From Chloracidobacterium sp. (lineage in GTDB: Bacteria > Acidobacteriota > Blastocatellia > Pyrinomonadales > Pyrinomonadaceae), in contig JADJRV010000014.1 of the NCBI GenBank assembly GCA_016712045.1, positions 1-32,835 of the forward strand: DNA of 32,835 bases. Reading direction: 5' to 3'. Positions 14,678 through 25,636 of this stretch are shown here, one piece after another; within the stretch, counting starts at the first letter, position 1; each line of letters begins with the position of its first letter. Under the pieces are notes generated by a model. The model saw only the letters and a program-made list of their open reading frames with translations. It was not told the DNA's origin and made no database searches. A program made the translations under genes and the position numbers.

Positions 14678-16660
14678 TTACCTAAAGTCGGTGATCATGA
14701 TCGCGTTGCCGATCCCCTCGGCGCGGACAATTGCGATCCGTTTGCCGTCGCGCGAATAATCGCGGCGGGCTATGCCCGGAGTCGTAAAGTTGGTCATCGC
14801 TTTTCCGGGGCTGCCATCCGCAGGTTGGAGCCATAGATTTTGCTGTTCGCCGGATGCGACGATCAGCGTGATGCCCTTGTCGTCGGGTGTCCATACAGGC
14901 CCGCGGCCCGAGCTGGTCGTGGTTGGCACATCAATGACAGAGATGGGAGCACCGCCGTCGGCGGGGATGATGGCGAGACGGTTCCATTCTGATGACTTCT
15001 CGTCCATCAAAAAGCACGCAAATCTCGAGCCGTCATTCGAATAACGAGGTTCCTTGGCAGGATAGGCGGTCAGCACTTGTTCCTCGCCGCCATCGATCGA
15101 TACGCGCAGGACCTTTGGCAATCCGCCGACATAGGCGGTATAGATGACCCATTTGCCATCAGGTGAGATGTGAGGATTATACGCACCCAAGGCTTTGGTC
15201 AACACGAGCGGATTTCCCCCACCAATATCGATCCGCACGATCTCACCGCTATTTTTCGATGACGAATAAACAATGTAACGTCCTTCCGGCGAGGCATATG
15301 GCACCCGTTTGGCTACCCGGTCGTTTGTGATCTGACGGGCATTCGCTCCGTCGGCGTCCATTGTCCAAACCTCCGCGTCGCCGGTTTGGTCGGAAATGTA
15401 AACGATCCGTCCGTCGGCTGTCCAGGAAAAGCCCCATGTGTCACCTGTATTCGGCATTATCTGCTTGGCGTTTTCGGGCTTGAGATCCGGCGAAACCCAA
15501 ACTGCGGAGCGCGAGTAACGTTCGCCGGTGACAATGGCCTTACCGTCGGCCGTGATCGAAAGCGAACCGTATCCGTTTAGATTGTTGTTCAGCTTTCGAT
15601 ACTCACCGGACGGGTATGACATCTCCCACAATTGTCCGGGTAGAAAATAGTTCTCGCTGATCACTGCAAACACTGAATCGCCGCTCGGGTTCCAAACGAC
15701 ATAGTCAATGCCGGCCCACCGCCGCGAACCGACATCACGCAGCGATCCGTCCGCGACCGATATCAATGCGAGAGACATATTGATGTCGCCCACGCCGATA
15801 TCATCGTCACCTACGGCGACGGCTAGATTTTTACCGTCCGGTGACCAAGCGGCCGAGCTCGTATAGAATTGTTTGCCGCTCCGCGAGACTAGCGGACGCT
15901 CGTTCGACCCGTCGGCATTTGCTACAAAAACTGTGTCTGAGACGTTTGCTAAGTCAAAGCGACGAAAAGAAATTTGCGTGCCGTCGGACGAAAATTCGAT
16001 GAACCCTGCATTTGAAAGAAATTTTGTCGGCGTTCCTCCAAGTGTCGGGACGCGATAGATCGTCGGCGTCTCGTTGCTACTCATCAGGGCGTTAAAGTAA
16101 ACGTAGTTACCGTCTGGCGAAAAAGCGATGCCGTAAAATCGTCTCGCCTCGCCCGGCTTTACTACGTTTGCGGTGCTGCCGGTCTGTATCTGCTTGATCC
16201 AAAGCGAATCCTTGTCACCCTCGACCCGCACATAAACCAAAAACTTACCGTCAGGCGAGATCTCTGCGTCGACCACCTTACCGTCGCCTGTCAAACGCTG
16301 AGTATTGATGGTTTTGGTCGTTCTAGGTACTTGCGGAGGCTCTGATCTCAAATATCGAAATGCAAAAAACCCGCCGGCAGCCAGCATTGCCATAAGAACT
16401 ATTCCAACCGCAATATTTCTTAGTGAAGACGAACGCTTCTCTCCAAATGTATGAGCTACGGCCGTCTCGCCAGTCGTATTTATCTGCTGCCGCGTCGGAG
16501 CCTCGCCCGGAGCCGCCGTCGAATGCAAGATCGCCGTCGGCGGTTCATCGACCGCACCACGGCCGCTCGCAGGCCCTTCGAGCAGCGGATTGCCGTCATC
16601 GAGACAATACAGCAGCGTATCGTCGTAATAGTCCCGTCTGCATTCAGGGCAACGTTTCAT
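14678..16660 (-). CDS. Zinc-ribbon, membrane-anchored PD40 beta-propeller protein
   Basis: 660 residues from ATG 16660, chosen because MKRCPECRRDYYDDTLLYCL is the family start; the frame is open a further six codons. Cys4, Cys7 and Cys19 form the small knuckle. A Pro/Thr-rich linker and one membrane helix (IAVGIVLMAMLAAGGFFAF) follow. The rest is a TolB/PD40-type propeller with repeated SPDG or TADG blades: AEISPDGKFLVYVR, IAFSPDGNYVYFNA, AAWSPDGKNLAVAV, WTADGRIVYISDQTGDAEVW, HISPDGKWVIYTA and YSRDGKRIAIVR. The knuckle would be cytosolic and the propeller outside, by the usual topology rule. The blades match those on the kinase encoded upstream, hinting at a shared ligand or partner. No enzyme motif is seen. 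Confidence 0.86.
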   Translation of the reverse strand: MKRCPECRRDYYDDTLLYCLDDGNPLLEGPASGRGAVDEPPTAILHSTAAPGEAPTRQQINTTGETAVAHTFGEKRSSSLRNIAVGIVLMAMLAAGGFFAFRYLRSEPPQVPRTTKTINTQRLTGDGKVVDAEISPDGKFLVYVRVEGDKDSLWIKQIQTGSTANVVKPGEARRFYGIAFSPDGNYVYFNALMSSNETPTIYRVPTLGGTPTKFLSNAGFIEFSSDGTQISFRRFDLANVSDTVFVANADGSNERPLVSRSGKQFYTSSAAWSPDGKNLAVAVGDDDIGVGDINMSLALISVADGSLRDVGSRRWAGIDYVVWNPSGDSVFAVISENYFLPGQLWEMSYPSGEYRKLNNNLNGYGSLSITADGKAIVTGERYSRSAVWVSPDLKPENAKQIMPNTGDTWGFSWTADGRIVYISDQTGDAEVWTMDADGANARQITNDRVAKRVPYASPEGRYIVYSSSKNSGEIVRIDIGGGNPLVLTKALGAYNPHISPDGKWVIYTAYVGGLPKVLRVSIDGGEEQVLTAYPAKEPRYSNDGSRFACFLMDEKSSEWNRLAIIPADGGAPISVIDVPTTTSSGRGPVWTPDDKGITLIVASGEQQNLWLQPADGSPGKAMTNFTTPGIARRDYSRDGKRIAIVRAEGIGNAIMITDFR

Positions 16661-16711
16661 AGGATAGTAACCGGGCAACTCGTATTTCTTATCGTTTTAG
16701 CAGCTAGGCGA

Positions 16712-17215
16712 TCATCCGCACGAATCGTCGGGTGCTGCCAGCCCAAGGATGAAATTGTTATTAAAATGAAAGACCAAACTTGCTTTAGTTAAAAATCCGC
16801 CGAGATTACACGCATCGCCCTCGGGAATGCAGATATCGCCGCAGGGTTTTGTGCCGGATGCGCATCCCACGCCGCCACCCGACCGCATTCGGTCACCCGC
16901 CGGAGGTGGAGTTTCTGCAAAACTGTTGACGTTGACCAGCTTTACGCAGGTTGTTTTCAGAGCGATATCGTTGACTTTGTCGTATGACGACTGGTCATCG
17001 GCCCATCCTTGTAGCTTTACGGCACCGCTCGTAGAGATCACATTGATATGGGAGATCTGTGCGGCAAGTCCCTTATCAGCTTTTATGTCAGCATAAATAG
17101 CGGCCACGATCTGGCTGTCGGCGTTCTTTTCGCACTGTCCAAAGGCGGGACTTGAAACTGCTATAAGGGTCACTAGAAACACAAGTGTAAGTAGTACTGA
17201 GGTTTTCTTGGTCAT
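16712..17215 (-). CDS. Exported BON-domain protein with Cys-rich tail
   Basis: About 167 residues from ATG 17215, which has GGAG seven bases upstream. A signal peptide (TSVLLTLVFLVTLIAVSSPAFG) ends before a Cys. Then comes a BON-like domain (DSQIVAAIYADIKADKGLAA, HINVISTSGAVKLQGWADDQ, YDKVNDIALKTTCVKLVNVN), a fold that binds membranes or lipids. A Gly-rich linker leads to CASGTKPCGDICIPEGDACN, a compact four-Cys cluster likely disulphide-bonded. It starts 17 bases after the kinase-PD40 stop and is followed by the PD40 gene, so co-expression is likely. The final 30 residues are less family-like, and a late frame slip is possible. Confidence 0.75.
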   Translation of the reverse strand: MTKKTSVLLTLVFLVTLIAVSSPAFGQCEKNADSQIVAAIYADIKADKGLAAQISHINVISTSGAVKLQGWADDQSSYDKVNDIALKTTCVKLVNVNSFAETPPPAGDRMRSGGGVGCASGTKPCGDICIPEGDACNLGGFLTKASLVFHFNNNFILGLAAPDDSCG

Positions 17216-17231
17216 ATTTTTCTCCATTTTC

Positions 17232-20153
17232 TCAATTGCTTGTTGTCAGCATCGAAAGCAGACTAAACCGCGTTTGCTTTCCAAACATGATGGTGCTGCC
17301 ATCGTGCAGCCAGGCTAGGCGGGAAAAATACTGCCCGGAATCGTTGTTATTTGTCAGTCGTTTGGCGTCGCCGCCAGATGTTGCAATTACCCACACATCG
17401 TCTCGCTCGTCGTTGCGTGCGACATATCCGGCCCATTTTCTATCGTTGGACACGAAAATATTATAATAATAGGCGTTCTTTAGACGAGAGATCTCCGACG
17501 CTGTCCCGGTTCCGGCCGTGACTTTTTTTAACACGGTCTCGGGCGGCAAACCGCTCGTCTTTTCCGACTCCGCAATAATAAGCCCATTTTCATCCGCCGT
17601 CCATCCAATTAACCTCATTGTGATGCTGGTCTCATAGAAATTTGTCGTTTGTCCCGTCGCGGTGTCGATCATGCCTAAACCGAGCACCTTTTTACCGCCC
17701 TCTGCCGAGCTGTCCTTTTTGGTCGAGAATGCCAAACGCTTTCCGTCGGCTGACCAGACTGGACACGCGAATGTTAGTCCGTTGTCGGTGTTTGCTGTCA
17801 AAGGAGCGTCCGAACCGTCGCGGGCATTCACCGCCCACAAATTCTGAGTTCCGTTTTTGTTTGAGATATACGCGATCCGTGAGCTGTCCGGCGACCAGGC
17901 AAAAGCATTGGTCTGAATGTGATTGTAGGGCGAGACCGAATATCCGGCCATCGGTATCCCGCCCGCCGCAAGTTTTCGCTCGCCGCCGCCGTTCGGATTG
18001 GCGACCATCAACTCCGGCACTTCGCCCGCTTTTCGCATAAACGCGATCAAATTGCCGTCGGGCGACCACGCCGGTAAAAAGCCGGCCTCGCTGATCGTTG
18101 TTGCAGGGTCGTCACGTGACCGCAAACCTTTGACGAGGATCGTACTTTCCAATAGCTTGTTGCCGCGGCTGAGATTTTTTGCCGACTGAAAGACCATCTT
18201 CTGCCCATCGGGCGAAACGTCGGGCCATAATTCAGAGTTAACGTTTCGCGAAACGGGCGATTCGACCTTGTCGGTTACGTTTACCCGCCAGATGGTCGAT
18301 TCTTCTTTGGCAGAACTGACTATGACCGAACTGCCATCCGGTGCCGCATCCACAACGATGCTGTCCGTCTCGGAAGATGTGAGACGAGTTGGCGTTCCCG
18401 AACCGGCAACAAATACCTGAAACACACCATCTACCGAAGCGCTGTAATAGAATCGCTCTTTTTCCGGCAGCCACGCGACGCCGCTGATCTCGCCCGTGCC
18501 CTTGGTTACGGACGTCGGATCTGCGGCCGTCGGGTCGCTTGTAAAAAGCTCCCACGCGTTGTCTTTTTGGGTGATAAAGGCAAGGGTCTTTTCGTCAGTC
18601 GAGATGCTCGCCCAGATGAGTTTGCCCTTTTGCGGGTCAAAAGATGTCGCTTTTTGCGACATGCCCGACGCGACATCCATCGTGTAAAGATCACCTTTTG
18701 ACTGGTAATAGATCTTTCCGCTCGCGGCCCAGCGGCGAAGCTGAAAGCTGCCGTCAGCGACCGGCCCGACAGATTTTGGCGTGCCGCCGAGCGCCGAGAC
18801 TCGCCACACGCCGGTTGCGTTTCCCTTACCGTCCGCGATATTTCCCTTTTGTGAAAAGAAGGCAAGTTCATCGCCCTTTGGCGACCAGATCGGATCCTGA
18901 TTGGAAAAAGCGTCGTTAGTGACCTGTATCGCCTCGGTCGAGACGGTTTGCGTGACCCAGATATTTTTTGCCGAAGATTTGGTCGATGAGAACGCGATCA
19001 TCTTGCCGTCCGGCGAAAAACTCGCATTGCTAAACAGCTCACCCGGAGCGCTCGACCAATTGGCGATCTCCGTCGTTTTCAGGCTGCCCGCTATCACATT
19101 TGCCGCAGGCCGCGGCCGAAAGTACCAGATGCCGCCGACCAATAAACCGACAATGGCGATAAAAACGATCGCATGCAGCAGCGTAAATCTGCGCGTCGCC
19201 GAGATCCTTTCGGTAAATGTCGACCGCGGCCCTTCAGATCCGGTCAACTGAGCCGGTATCGACTGATCGGCGGTCTGATTGAGTTTTGCCTCAAATTTCA
19301 GCTCGTCCCGCAGATCTTGTAGGTCGATCTGCAGATCTTTGACGTGTTGATATCGGTGGTCGCGGTCTTTTCTAAGCGTTTTATCGACAATGCGTTCGAG
19401 ATGCCGCGGCAGAGCCGGAGCGGCCAGCCTAAGGGCCTGCGGCTCGTCTTTTAATATCGAACTGATGACATCGAGGTGAGATTCGCCGTCAAACGGACGC
19501 TTTGACGTAAAAAGCTCATACAGCACTATCCCGAGGCTAAAAATATCGCTACGCGGGTCGAGCGTGTGACCGCGGGCCTGTTCGGGCGACATATACGCGG
19601 CAGTGCCCATTATCATGCCCGGTTCGGTGTTAAATTGTGCCTTTGTTTCGGCCTCGGCCGCTGCGGTCTCGATATGTTTTTCGGTGAGCTTGGCCAAGCC
19701 AAAATCCAGCACCTTAACGACGCCGTCATCGCGGATCATTATGTTGTCGGGTTTGATATCGCGGTGGATAATGCCGGCCTCGTGAGCGGCGGCCAGTGCG
19801 GTCGCGACTTGTAATGCGATTCCGAGAGCCTCGTCGAGGCTCATCGACGATTCTCGCATCCGGTGCCGCAACGTTTTGCCCTTAATATACTCGGTCGCGA
19901 TGTATTGGGAATCGTTAAAGCTGCCAACCTCAAAAAAGGTCAATATATTTGGATGATTGGCGCCGATGCGGCCTTGGCCTCCTGCACAAAACGCCTGACG
20001 CGTTCGTCGTCGTCAGCGACCTCTGCAAGCAGTATTTTAAGCGACCTGACGTTCGAGCTTAGTGTCCTCAGCTAGAAAGACTTCGCCCATCCCGCCTGCA
20101 CCGATAGCAGAAATGATCTTGTAGTGCGAAATATTTTCGCCTGCGTTTGGCAT
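17232..20153 (-). CDS. Transmembrane Ser/Thr protein kinase with PD40 propeller, two frameshifts
   Basis: A Hanks-type receptor kinase. From ATG 20153: MPNAGENISHYKIISAIGAG with the GAGGMG P-loop, then a slip at about 20036 after ERQVA. Restoring frame gives VALKILLAE with the ATP-binding Lys. A second slip near 19965 restores ALNHPN. The rest, about 900 codons, is open: HRDIKPDN catalytic loop, DFGLAK, and SPEQARG activation segment. A membrane helix (LLHAIVFIAIVGLLVGGIWY) is followed by an outer PD40/TolB propeller with blades such as ASFSPDGKMIAFSSTKSSAK, PAWSPDGNLIAFMRKAGEVP and PVWSADGKRLAFSTKKDS. About 970 residues in all. It heads the minus-strand run with the BON and zinc-ribbon PD40 genes. 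Acidobacteria carry many such kinases; the signal sensed is unknown. Confidence 0.92.
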
Positions 20154-20169
20154 CGTGAATAACTCGGGA

Positions 20170-20178
20170 ATTATAGCA
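20170..20178 (-). promoter_or_regulatory. Extended -10 promoter of the kinase gene
   Basis: On the minus strand AATGC-TATAAT-TCCCGAG lies 16 bases before the kinase ATG, giving a very short leader. The TGC-TATAAT-TCCC core is the same as at 8962-8974. Confidence 0.5.
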
Positions 20179-20378
20179 TTGTAAATGCTGAATTTACGAC
20201 GAATTATTGCACTATCGGGCACTCGCGAAACCGCACATCACAAACTGTCGTATTACCAAGTTTATTGATCGATACGATCGCACTTAGTAAAACTACTGAA
20301 TTTCGTAATTAGGCTTGATAAACGGCCTGAATAAATTCATAATTTCATCGATCTACTTTTCAAAATAGTCTATTCATT

Positions 20379-20383
20379 AGGAG
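20379..20383 (+). promoter_or_regulatory. Shine-Dalgarno that fixes a GTG start for the BNR gene
   Basis: AGGAG lies eight bases before GTG 20392. No ATG nearby would keep the whole signal peptide, so GTG is the likely start. Confidence 0.6.
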
Positions 20384-20391
20384 CTTTTACC

Positions 20392-23300
20392 GTGCATAAA
20401 TTGCGTTCGTCGTTCGTCCTTGTTTGCTTGTCGCTATCGTTTACTGCGACCTTTTTCGGCCAAAGGCAGACCGGGCCGCTGCCGACCTCTTCGCCGACGC
20501 CGGCCGGTGATTCCACCCGTGTAACAACCCCTGCTGCCAGCCCGACGCCGGCTCCGACACCGCCTCCGCCGCCCGATCCGATGGGAACGCAGGCGTTTGG
20601 CGGCCTACGGTTTCGCTCGATCGGCCCGGCGGTGACATCGGGACGTGTGCTCGCTTTCGCGGTGGACCCAAACGACCGCACGAAATACTACGTCGCGGTC
20701 GCCTCGGGCGGAGTCTGGAAAACAGTCAACCCGGGCACGACATGGACATCGGTATTTGATAACGAAGGAGCATTTTCGATCGGTGCGATAGCTCTCGATC
20801 AAAAAATCCGGCGACCGTCTGGGTCCGGCACCGGCGAACGCAACAGCCAGCGCAGCGTTGGTTACGGCGACGGGGTTTATCGTTCGGACGACGGAGGCCG
20901 CAGCTGGCGTAATGTAGGGCTAAAAACGTCCGAGCATATCGGGCGTATCGCCATCGATCCGCGTGACAGCAACGTTGTTTTCGTTGCGGCAAGGGCCCTT
21001 TGGGCACCGGGCGGCGAACGCGGGCTCTACAAAACGACCGATGGCGGCAAGACATGGAAAGCGGTCATCCCTGGCACCGAACATACCGGCGTGACCGATG
21101 TCGCTATCGACCCGGCAAATCCCGACACGATGTACGCAGCGACATGGCAACGTCGTCGGCATTTTTACACGCTGATAAACGGCGGCCCCGAGTGCGATAC
21201 ACAAATCGACCGACGGCGGCAATCGCCGGACGCGGCTTCGCTCAGGTCTGCCTCCGGGCGATCTTGGTCGCATCGGATTGTCCATCTCGCCTGCTAAAAC
21301 GGACGTTATCTATGCGACCGTCGAGGCCAGCGGTGTGCTGAGCGGCATATTTCGCTCGAACGACCGAGGCGCGACCTGGGAGCGTATGAGCTCGACCATC
21401 GCTCAAGGTATGTATTACGGCCAGATCATTGCCGACCCGCAAAATGTCGATCGCGTCTATATTCCTAATGTGCAATTTCAGGTCTCAGACGATGGCGGCC
21501 GCAATCAGCGGAATCTCGGTGAACGGCTAAAACACGTCGATAATCACGGCATTTGGGTCGACCCGAAAAATACCGATTACATCCTGGTCGGTTGCGACGG
21601 CGGTATTTACGAGTTTTGACCGCGGGGCCAATTGGAATTTCAAGGCAAACTTGCCTATCGCACAGTTTTACGACATCACCACAGATAACGCTTTGCCGTT
21701 TTACAACGTCTATGGCGGTACGCAGGATAACAATTCGCTCGGCGGCCCGGCGCGAACGCGCAGCACGGCGGGCATCTTAAATTCCGATTGGATCGCAACT
21801 AACTTTTATGGCGGAGACGGTTTTCGCTCGCAGGTCGATCCGACCGACCTAAACATCATCTATGCCGAAAGTCAGAACGGCGGCCTCGTCCGGTTTGATA
21901 AGCGAACCGGCGAACGCGTCGGCATCGCGCCGATCGAGGGTAAGGGCGAAGAATCGCAGCGATACAACTGGGATTCGCCGATAATGATCAGCCCGCACTC
22001 AAACACGCGGCTGTATTTCGCCGGCCACAAACTCTTCAAATCCGACAATCGCGGCGACGATTGGAAAGTCATCAGCGGCGACCTCTCACGTGGGCTCGAC
22101 CGCAATGCTTTGCCGGTAATGGGCAAGGTCTGGGGGCCGGATGCGATCGCAAAAAATCAATCGACCGCGCTTTACGGTAATGCCTCGGCAATCTCCGAAT
22201 CGCCTAAGAAACAAGGCTTGATCTATGTCGGAACCGACGATGGATTGATCCAGGTCACCGATAACGATGGCCAGAGCTGGCGCAAGGTCGATAAGATCCC
22301 GGGCGTGCCGGATAACGCTTACGTCCATCGCGTCCTCGCTTCACAACATGATGCGAACACCGTCTACGCTGTCTATAACAACCACCAAAATGGCGATTTC
22401 AAACCGTATCGTCAAGAGCACCGACGCCGGACGAACTTGGACATTGATCGCGAATAAACTCCCCAGCGTGGTTCGTTGTATGCCATTGCCGAGGACCATG
22501 TGAACCCAAATCTGCTGTTTGCGGGTTTCAGAATTCGGCTTTTTCTTTACCGTCCGACGGCGGTAGCAAATGGGTGCAGCTCAAAGGCGGCCTGCCAACG
22601 ATCGCCGTACGCGACATCGCCATTCAAAGTCCGAGAACGACCTCGTGCTGGCGACATTTGGTCGCGGGATCTATGTTCTTGACGACTATGCGGCACTCCG
22701 TCAGGTCAGCAAAGAAGCGATGGAACGGCAGTCAGCACTCTTTCCGGTCAAAGACGCCCTGATGTATGTCCGCTCAAACGTCTCGCTTGCCGGTTCGCAA
22801 GGCGCATCTTTTTACACGGCCCCAAATCCGGCATACGGTGCGACATTTACCTATTTTCTAAAAGAATCGCCGAAGACTTTGCGGCAAAAACGCCCGGGGA
22901 TGCTGAGCGTGCGGCCGAGAGGGCAAAACAGCCCGTCCGTTATCCGTCGATCGCTGAGCTGCGTGCCGAGACTGAGGAAGAAAGCACCGTCGATGATCTT
23001 TACCGTCACGGATTCCGAGGGCAAGATCGTTCGCCGGCTAAACGCTTCTGCCGGTGCTGGCGTCCAGCGTGTAGTCTGGGATATGCGTTATTTGCCGCCG
23101 TCAATATCAGCCGCTCCGCAGGGTGGCCCACCTGATGGCGGTGGCGGAGGCTTTGGAGGCGGATTTGGCCCGCAAGGATCTCTAGTGATGCCGGGTAAAT
23201 ATACGGTTTCGATGGCTATGCGGGTCAATGGCGTGGTCACGTCGCTGCCGGGTTCGCAGAGCTTTAATGTGACGGTCGAGGGCAAAGAGAAATATGGCGC

Positions 23301-23757
23301 CCGCCGACGCCGCGTTCCTCGCCGAATTTCAACGCAAGGTCTCAACACTTCAACGGTCGCTCATCGGAGCCAACTCCGCTGCGACCGAGGCGAATTCCCG
23401 CATTGGACTGTACCAACGTGCCGCCCAAAGAAGGCTCCGGTCGATAACAAAAGCTGATCGAGCAAGCCGAGGCATTTGATAATGAGATCGATGCTCTGAT
23501 CAATGCGATCCGCGGCGGACGCGAAAACTCAGACATACCGCCGCCGTCGATAGCCCAGCGTGTCGGCAGCATCGCCGGTACGATACGGCTCTCGACGATC
23601 CGGCCGACACAGACGCAACTAACTCAATACGACCTGTCAAGTGCGGGGTTTGCTCCGGTTCTGGCGGTTAAGGACGCTCATCGATGTCAGTCTGCCAGGC
23701 TGAAAAGACGCTTGAAGCAGCCGGAGCCCGCTAACACCGGGACGCTTGCCCCAGTAG
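20392..23757 (+). CDS. Secreted BNR/sortilin (Vps10)-like propeller protein, frameshifted
   Basis: A large exported protein of the WD40/YVTN/BNR-like, sortilin-related glycosyl-hydrolase-like family, about 1,120 residues once repaired. A signal peptide (SSFVLVCLSLSFTATFFGQ) and a Pro/Thr-rich linker come first. BNR/Asp-box blades follow: ASGGVWKTVNPGTTWTSVFD, YRSDDGGRSWRNVGLK, YKTTDGGKTWKAVIPG, SNDRGATWERM, DGGIYEFDRG, KSDNRGDDWKVISG and VTDNDGQSWRKV. A C-terminal beta region (PGKYTVSMAMRVNGVVTSLP) precedes a helical end. The first 260 codons are clean; after about 21180 the frame slips about ten times. The last codons LTPGRLPQ give TAG 23755-23757. Asp-box propellers can be sialidases, but the catalytic set is not visible; a binding role is as likely. 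Confidence 0.85.
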
Positions 23758-23782
23758 CCTGTGATTTGTAGCACACTAACGT

Positions 23783-23814
23783 AAACAGCCCGACGAGAGA
23801 TCGCCGGGCTGTTT
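23783..23814. terminator. Terminator between the BNR and second TPR genes
   Basis: AAACAGCCCG and CGGGCTGTTT pair in a 10-bp stem around a loop of 12 bases. There is no long T-run, but it lies 25 bases after the BNR stop and between two convergent genes. The minus-strand orphan head at 23849 runs into it. Confidence 0.6.
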
Positions 23815-23821
23815 AGCATAT

Positions 23822-23849
23822 TATGCCTGCGTTCATGGCATCGTTTCAT
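23822..23849 (-). pseudogene. Orphan zinc-ribbon head after the second TPR gene
   Basis: ATGAAACGATGCCATGAACG translates as MKRCHERRHN. It aligns with ATGAAACGATGCCCTGAATG of intact heads with a few changes (CPEC to CHER). It starts 10 bases after the stop of the TPR gene; the spacer AATTTAGCCT is nearly the same as AAGTTAGCCT before the orphan head at 10925. Confidence 0.6.
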
Positions 23850-23859
23850 AGGCTAAATT

Positions 23860-25636
23860 CTATTCCGGAATCCCGACTTTCCTGACCAATTCCTTAAATC
23901 GCGGGTCGTCTCGCAGAAAAACAAATGGTAGTCGAATTTTGAGTTCTGCGATCTGTGGTTCGCGTTGATCATACGCTTTGTTTAGGTATTCAAACGCTTT
24001 ATCTTTGTCTTGAAGACGGGCATAGGTTTCCGCTATTCGAAAGGCCGGCAAATAAGCATTTTTATCTTTCTCCAGAGCGATCTCTGACTGTCAACTGAAT
24101 GTCTATTTGTTTTGCACAAAGCCCTTATAGCCATCTTTCTCAAAAGCTAGTTGGAGTTCTTAATGTTTTCGGACTAACGCCAAAAAGTAGTTTGATCTGG
24201 ATAAGGCTTTGTTCAACGGCCTCGGAATACATACCCTTGGCTTCATAAACGTCGGCGAGGTTATTGCGAGGACTCGGGGCGTCCTGAAACAACTCAATGG
24301 TTTTCTTAAACTGAGCAATTGCTTCGTCCCGCTTGCCTCCAAAATCAATCACTCTACCTTTTTGGTTATTTATAACCATCGACAACGGGTCAAGTTCAAT
24401 AGCTTTATTTATCTCCGATGGCGCTTGGTCGCCATTTCCCGAAAAATGATAGACCTCTGCAAGCCACTGATAAGCTGACGGATACTTTGGGTTGAGTTCG
24501 ATCGCTCTCTTTAGCTCTCTCTCCCACCTTTAAGATCATAATCATAGTTGGTCAGTATCTGACCAAGCGGGGCATATGCTTCCGCCGAATTCGGGTCAAT
24601 TTCGAGGGCTTTCTGTGCCGCCTGCTTTGCGAAGCGGCATATATTCATTGGCCTGAATGCACCGTAATAGGGCATCAATGCCAAAGTGTCGGAGAGCCCT
24701 GCGTATGCGAGTGCGTACCTCGGGTCAGCCGCGATCGCTTGCTGGAAATACTCTCTGGCTTTTTGAAAGTCAGGGTGTTTCGTTTGTTCAATGGAATCGC
24801 CCTTTTAGGTAAAGCTGCTGTGCCTCGGAGCTGGTCGTGTTGGTCTTGCTCACCCGCTCCTGTTCGGTCGCCGTTAGCTTTAGACGAAGCTTGTCGAAAC
24901 CATTTTTGGCGATCTCGCTCTGCAATGAGAAGCAAGGTCGGATTGTTTGCGATTGTATTGTTCGCTCCAGATCACATCCTGAGTTTCGGTGTTGACGAGT
25001 TCGAGACTCAATTTCAGATCATCCCCGCGTTGGAGACTCTACCCAACAAGACCGCCTGCACCTTCAATTCTTTCCCCGATCTTCTTCGGCGAAATCTCTC
25101 TTTACCCTTGTAATAAAAAACCGTGCTTCTCGCCTTTGCAAACAAACTAGGAATATTCGACAAACTGCTGATCAACATCTCAGTCATTCCGTCTGAAAGG
25201 TATTCAACATCCGCATTCCCGCTCTCATTAACAAACGGCATCACGGCGGTTGATTCGATCTGCCGGCTGGTGAGAGATATTTGCTAGCCGAAGAACCCGC
25301 CGATCAAGACCACAACCGCGACGATAAACGCCGCCAGCGGCACCCGCGCTCTATTTGCGGAGAAGCTCTGCTTTTTCTGCAAGCCCACAAAGATTTCGAG
25401 GCTCCGCCCCCGCTCCGGTAGGAAAAATGGCAGTCTGCTCAGTGGTATGGTGCGCACGAGTTGCTGGCTCAGCCCCGAGCCGTCTAAAGGCAGGACTCAA
25501 GCCCAGACAAGATCGCCGTCGCCAGTTCAACACCGGAACCGCTCGCAGGGCCAAAAAGCAACTCCGACCCGTCATCGAGACAAAGCTCATCGAATCATCG
25601 TTATAATCTCGTCCACATTCGGGCATCGTTTTTCAT
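23860..25636 (-). CDS. Second zinc-ribbon, membrane-anchored TPR protein, heavily frameshifted
   Basis: A paralogue of the 9002-10731 gene. In order: an N-terminal knuckle (CPECGRDYNDDSMSF-CLDDG after repair), a linker HTTEQTAIFPTGAGAEP that is close to identical to the first gene's, a membrane helix (LAAFIVAVVVLIGGFFG, about 25290-25340), a TolB-N/FlgO-like start (VMPFVNESGNADVEYLSDGM, SSLSNIPSLFAKARS), and TPRs (SEAQQLYLKG, IAADPRYALAYAGLSDTLAL, ALEIDPNSAEAYAPLGQILT, FRIAETYARLQDKDKAFEYL). The end is DDPRFKELVRKVGIPE, stop at 23860. Ten or so indels break it, more than any other gene of its length here. Domain content implies a membrane scaffold or sensor; there are no catalytic residues. 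Whether it is truly decayed cannot be decided from sequence alone. Confidence 0.75.

Noticed and set aside
17692..18069. Open frames opposite and out of frame with the kinase propeller
   Set aside because: Arg/Gly-rich translations typical of shadows; the propeller blades in the main frame are clear.
20392..23757. Assigning sialidase activity to the BNR protein
   Set aside because: Asp-box blades are structural; the catalytic Arg triad, Tyr and Glu could not be identified.
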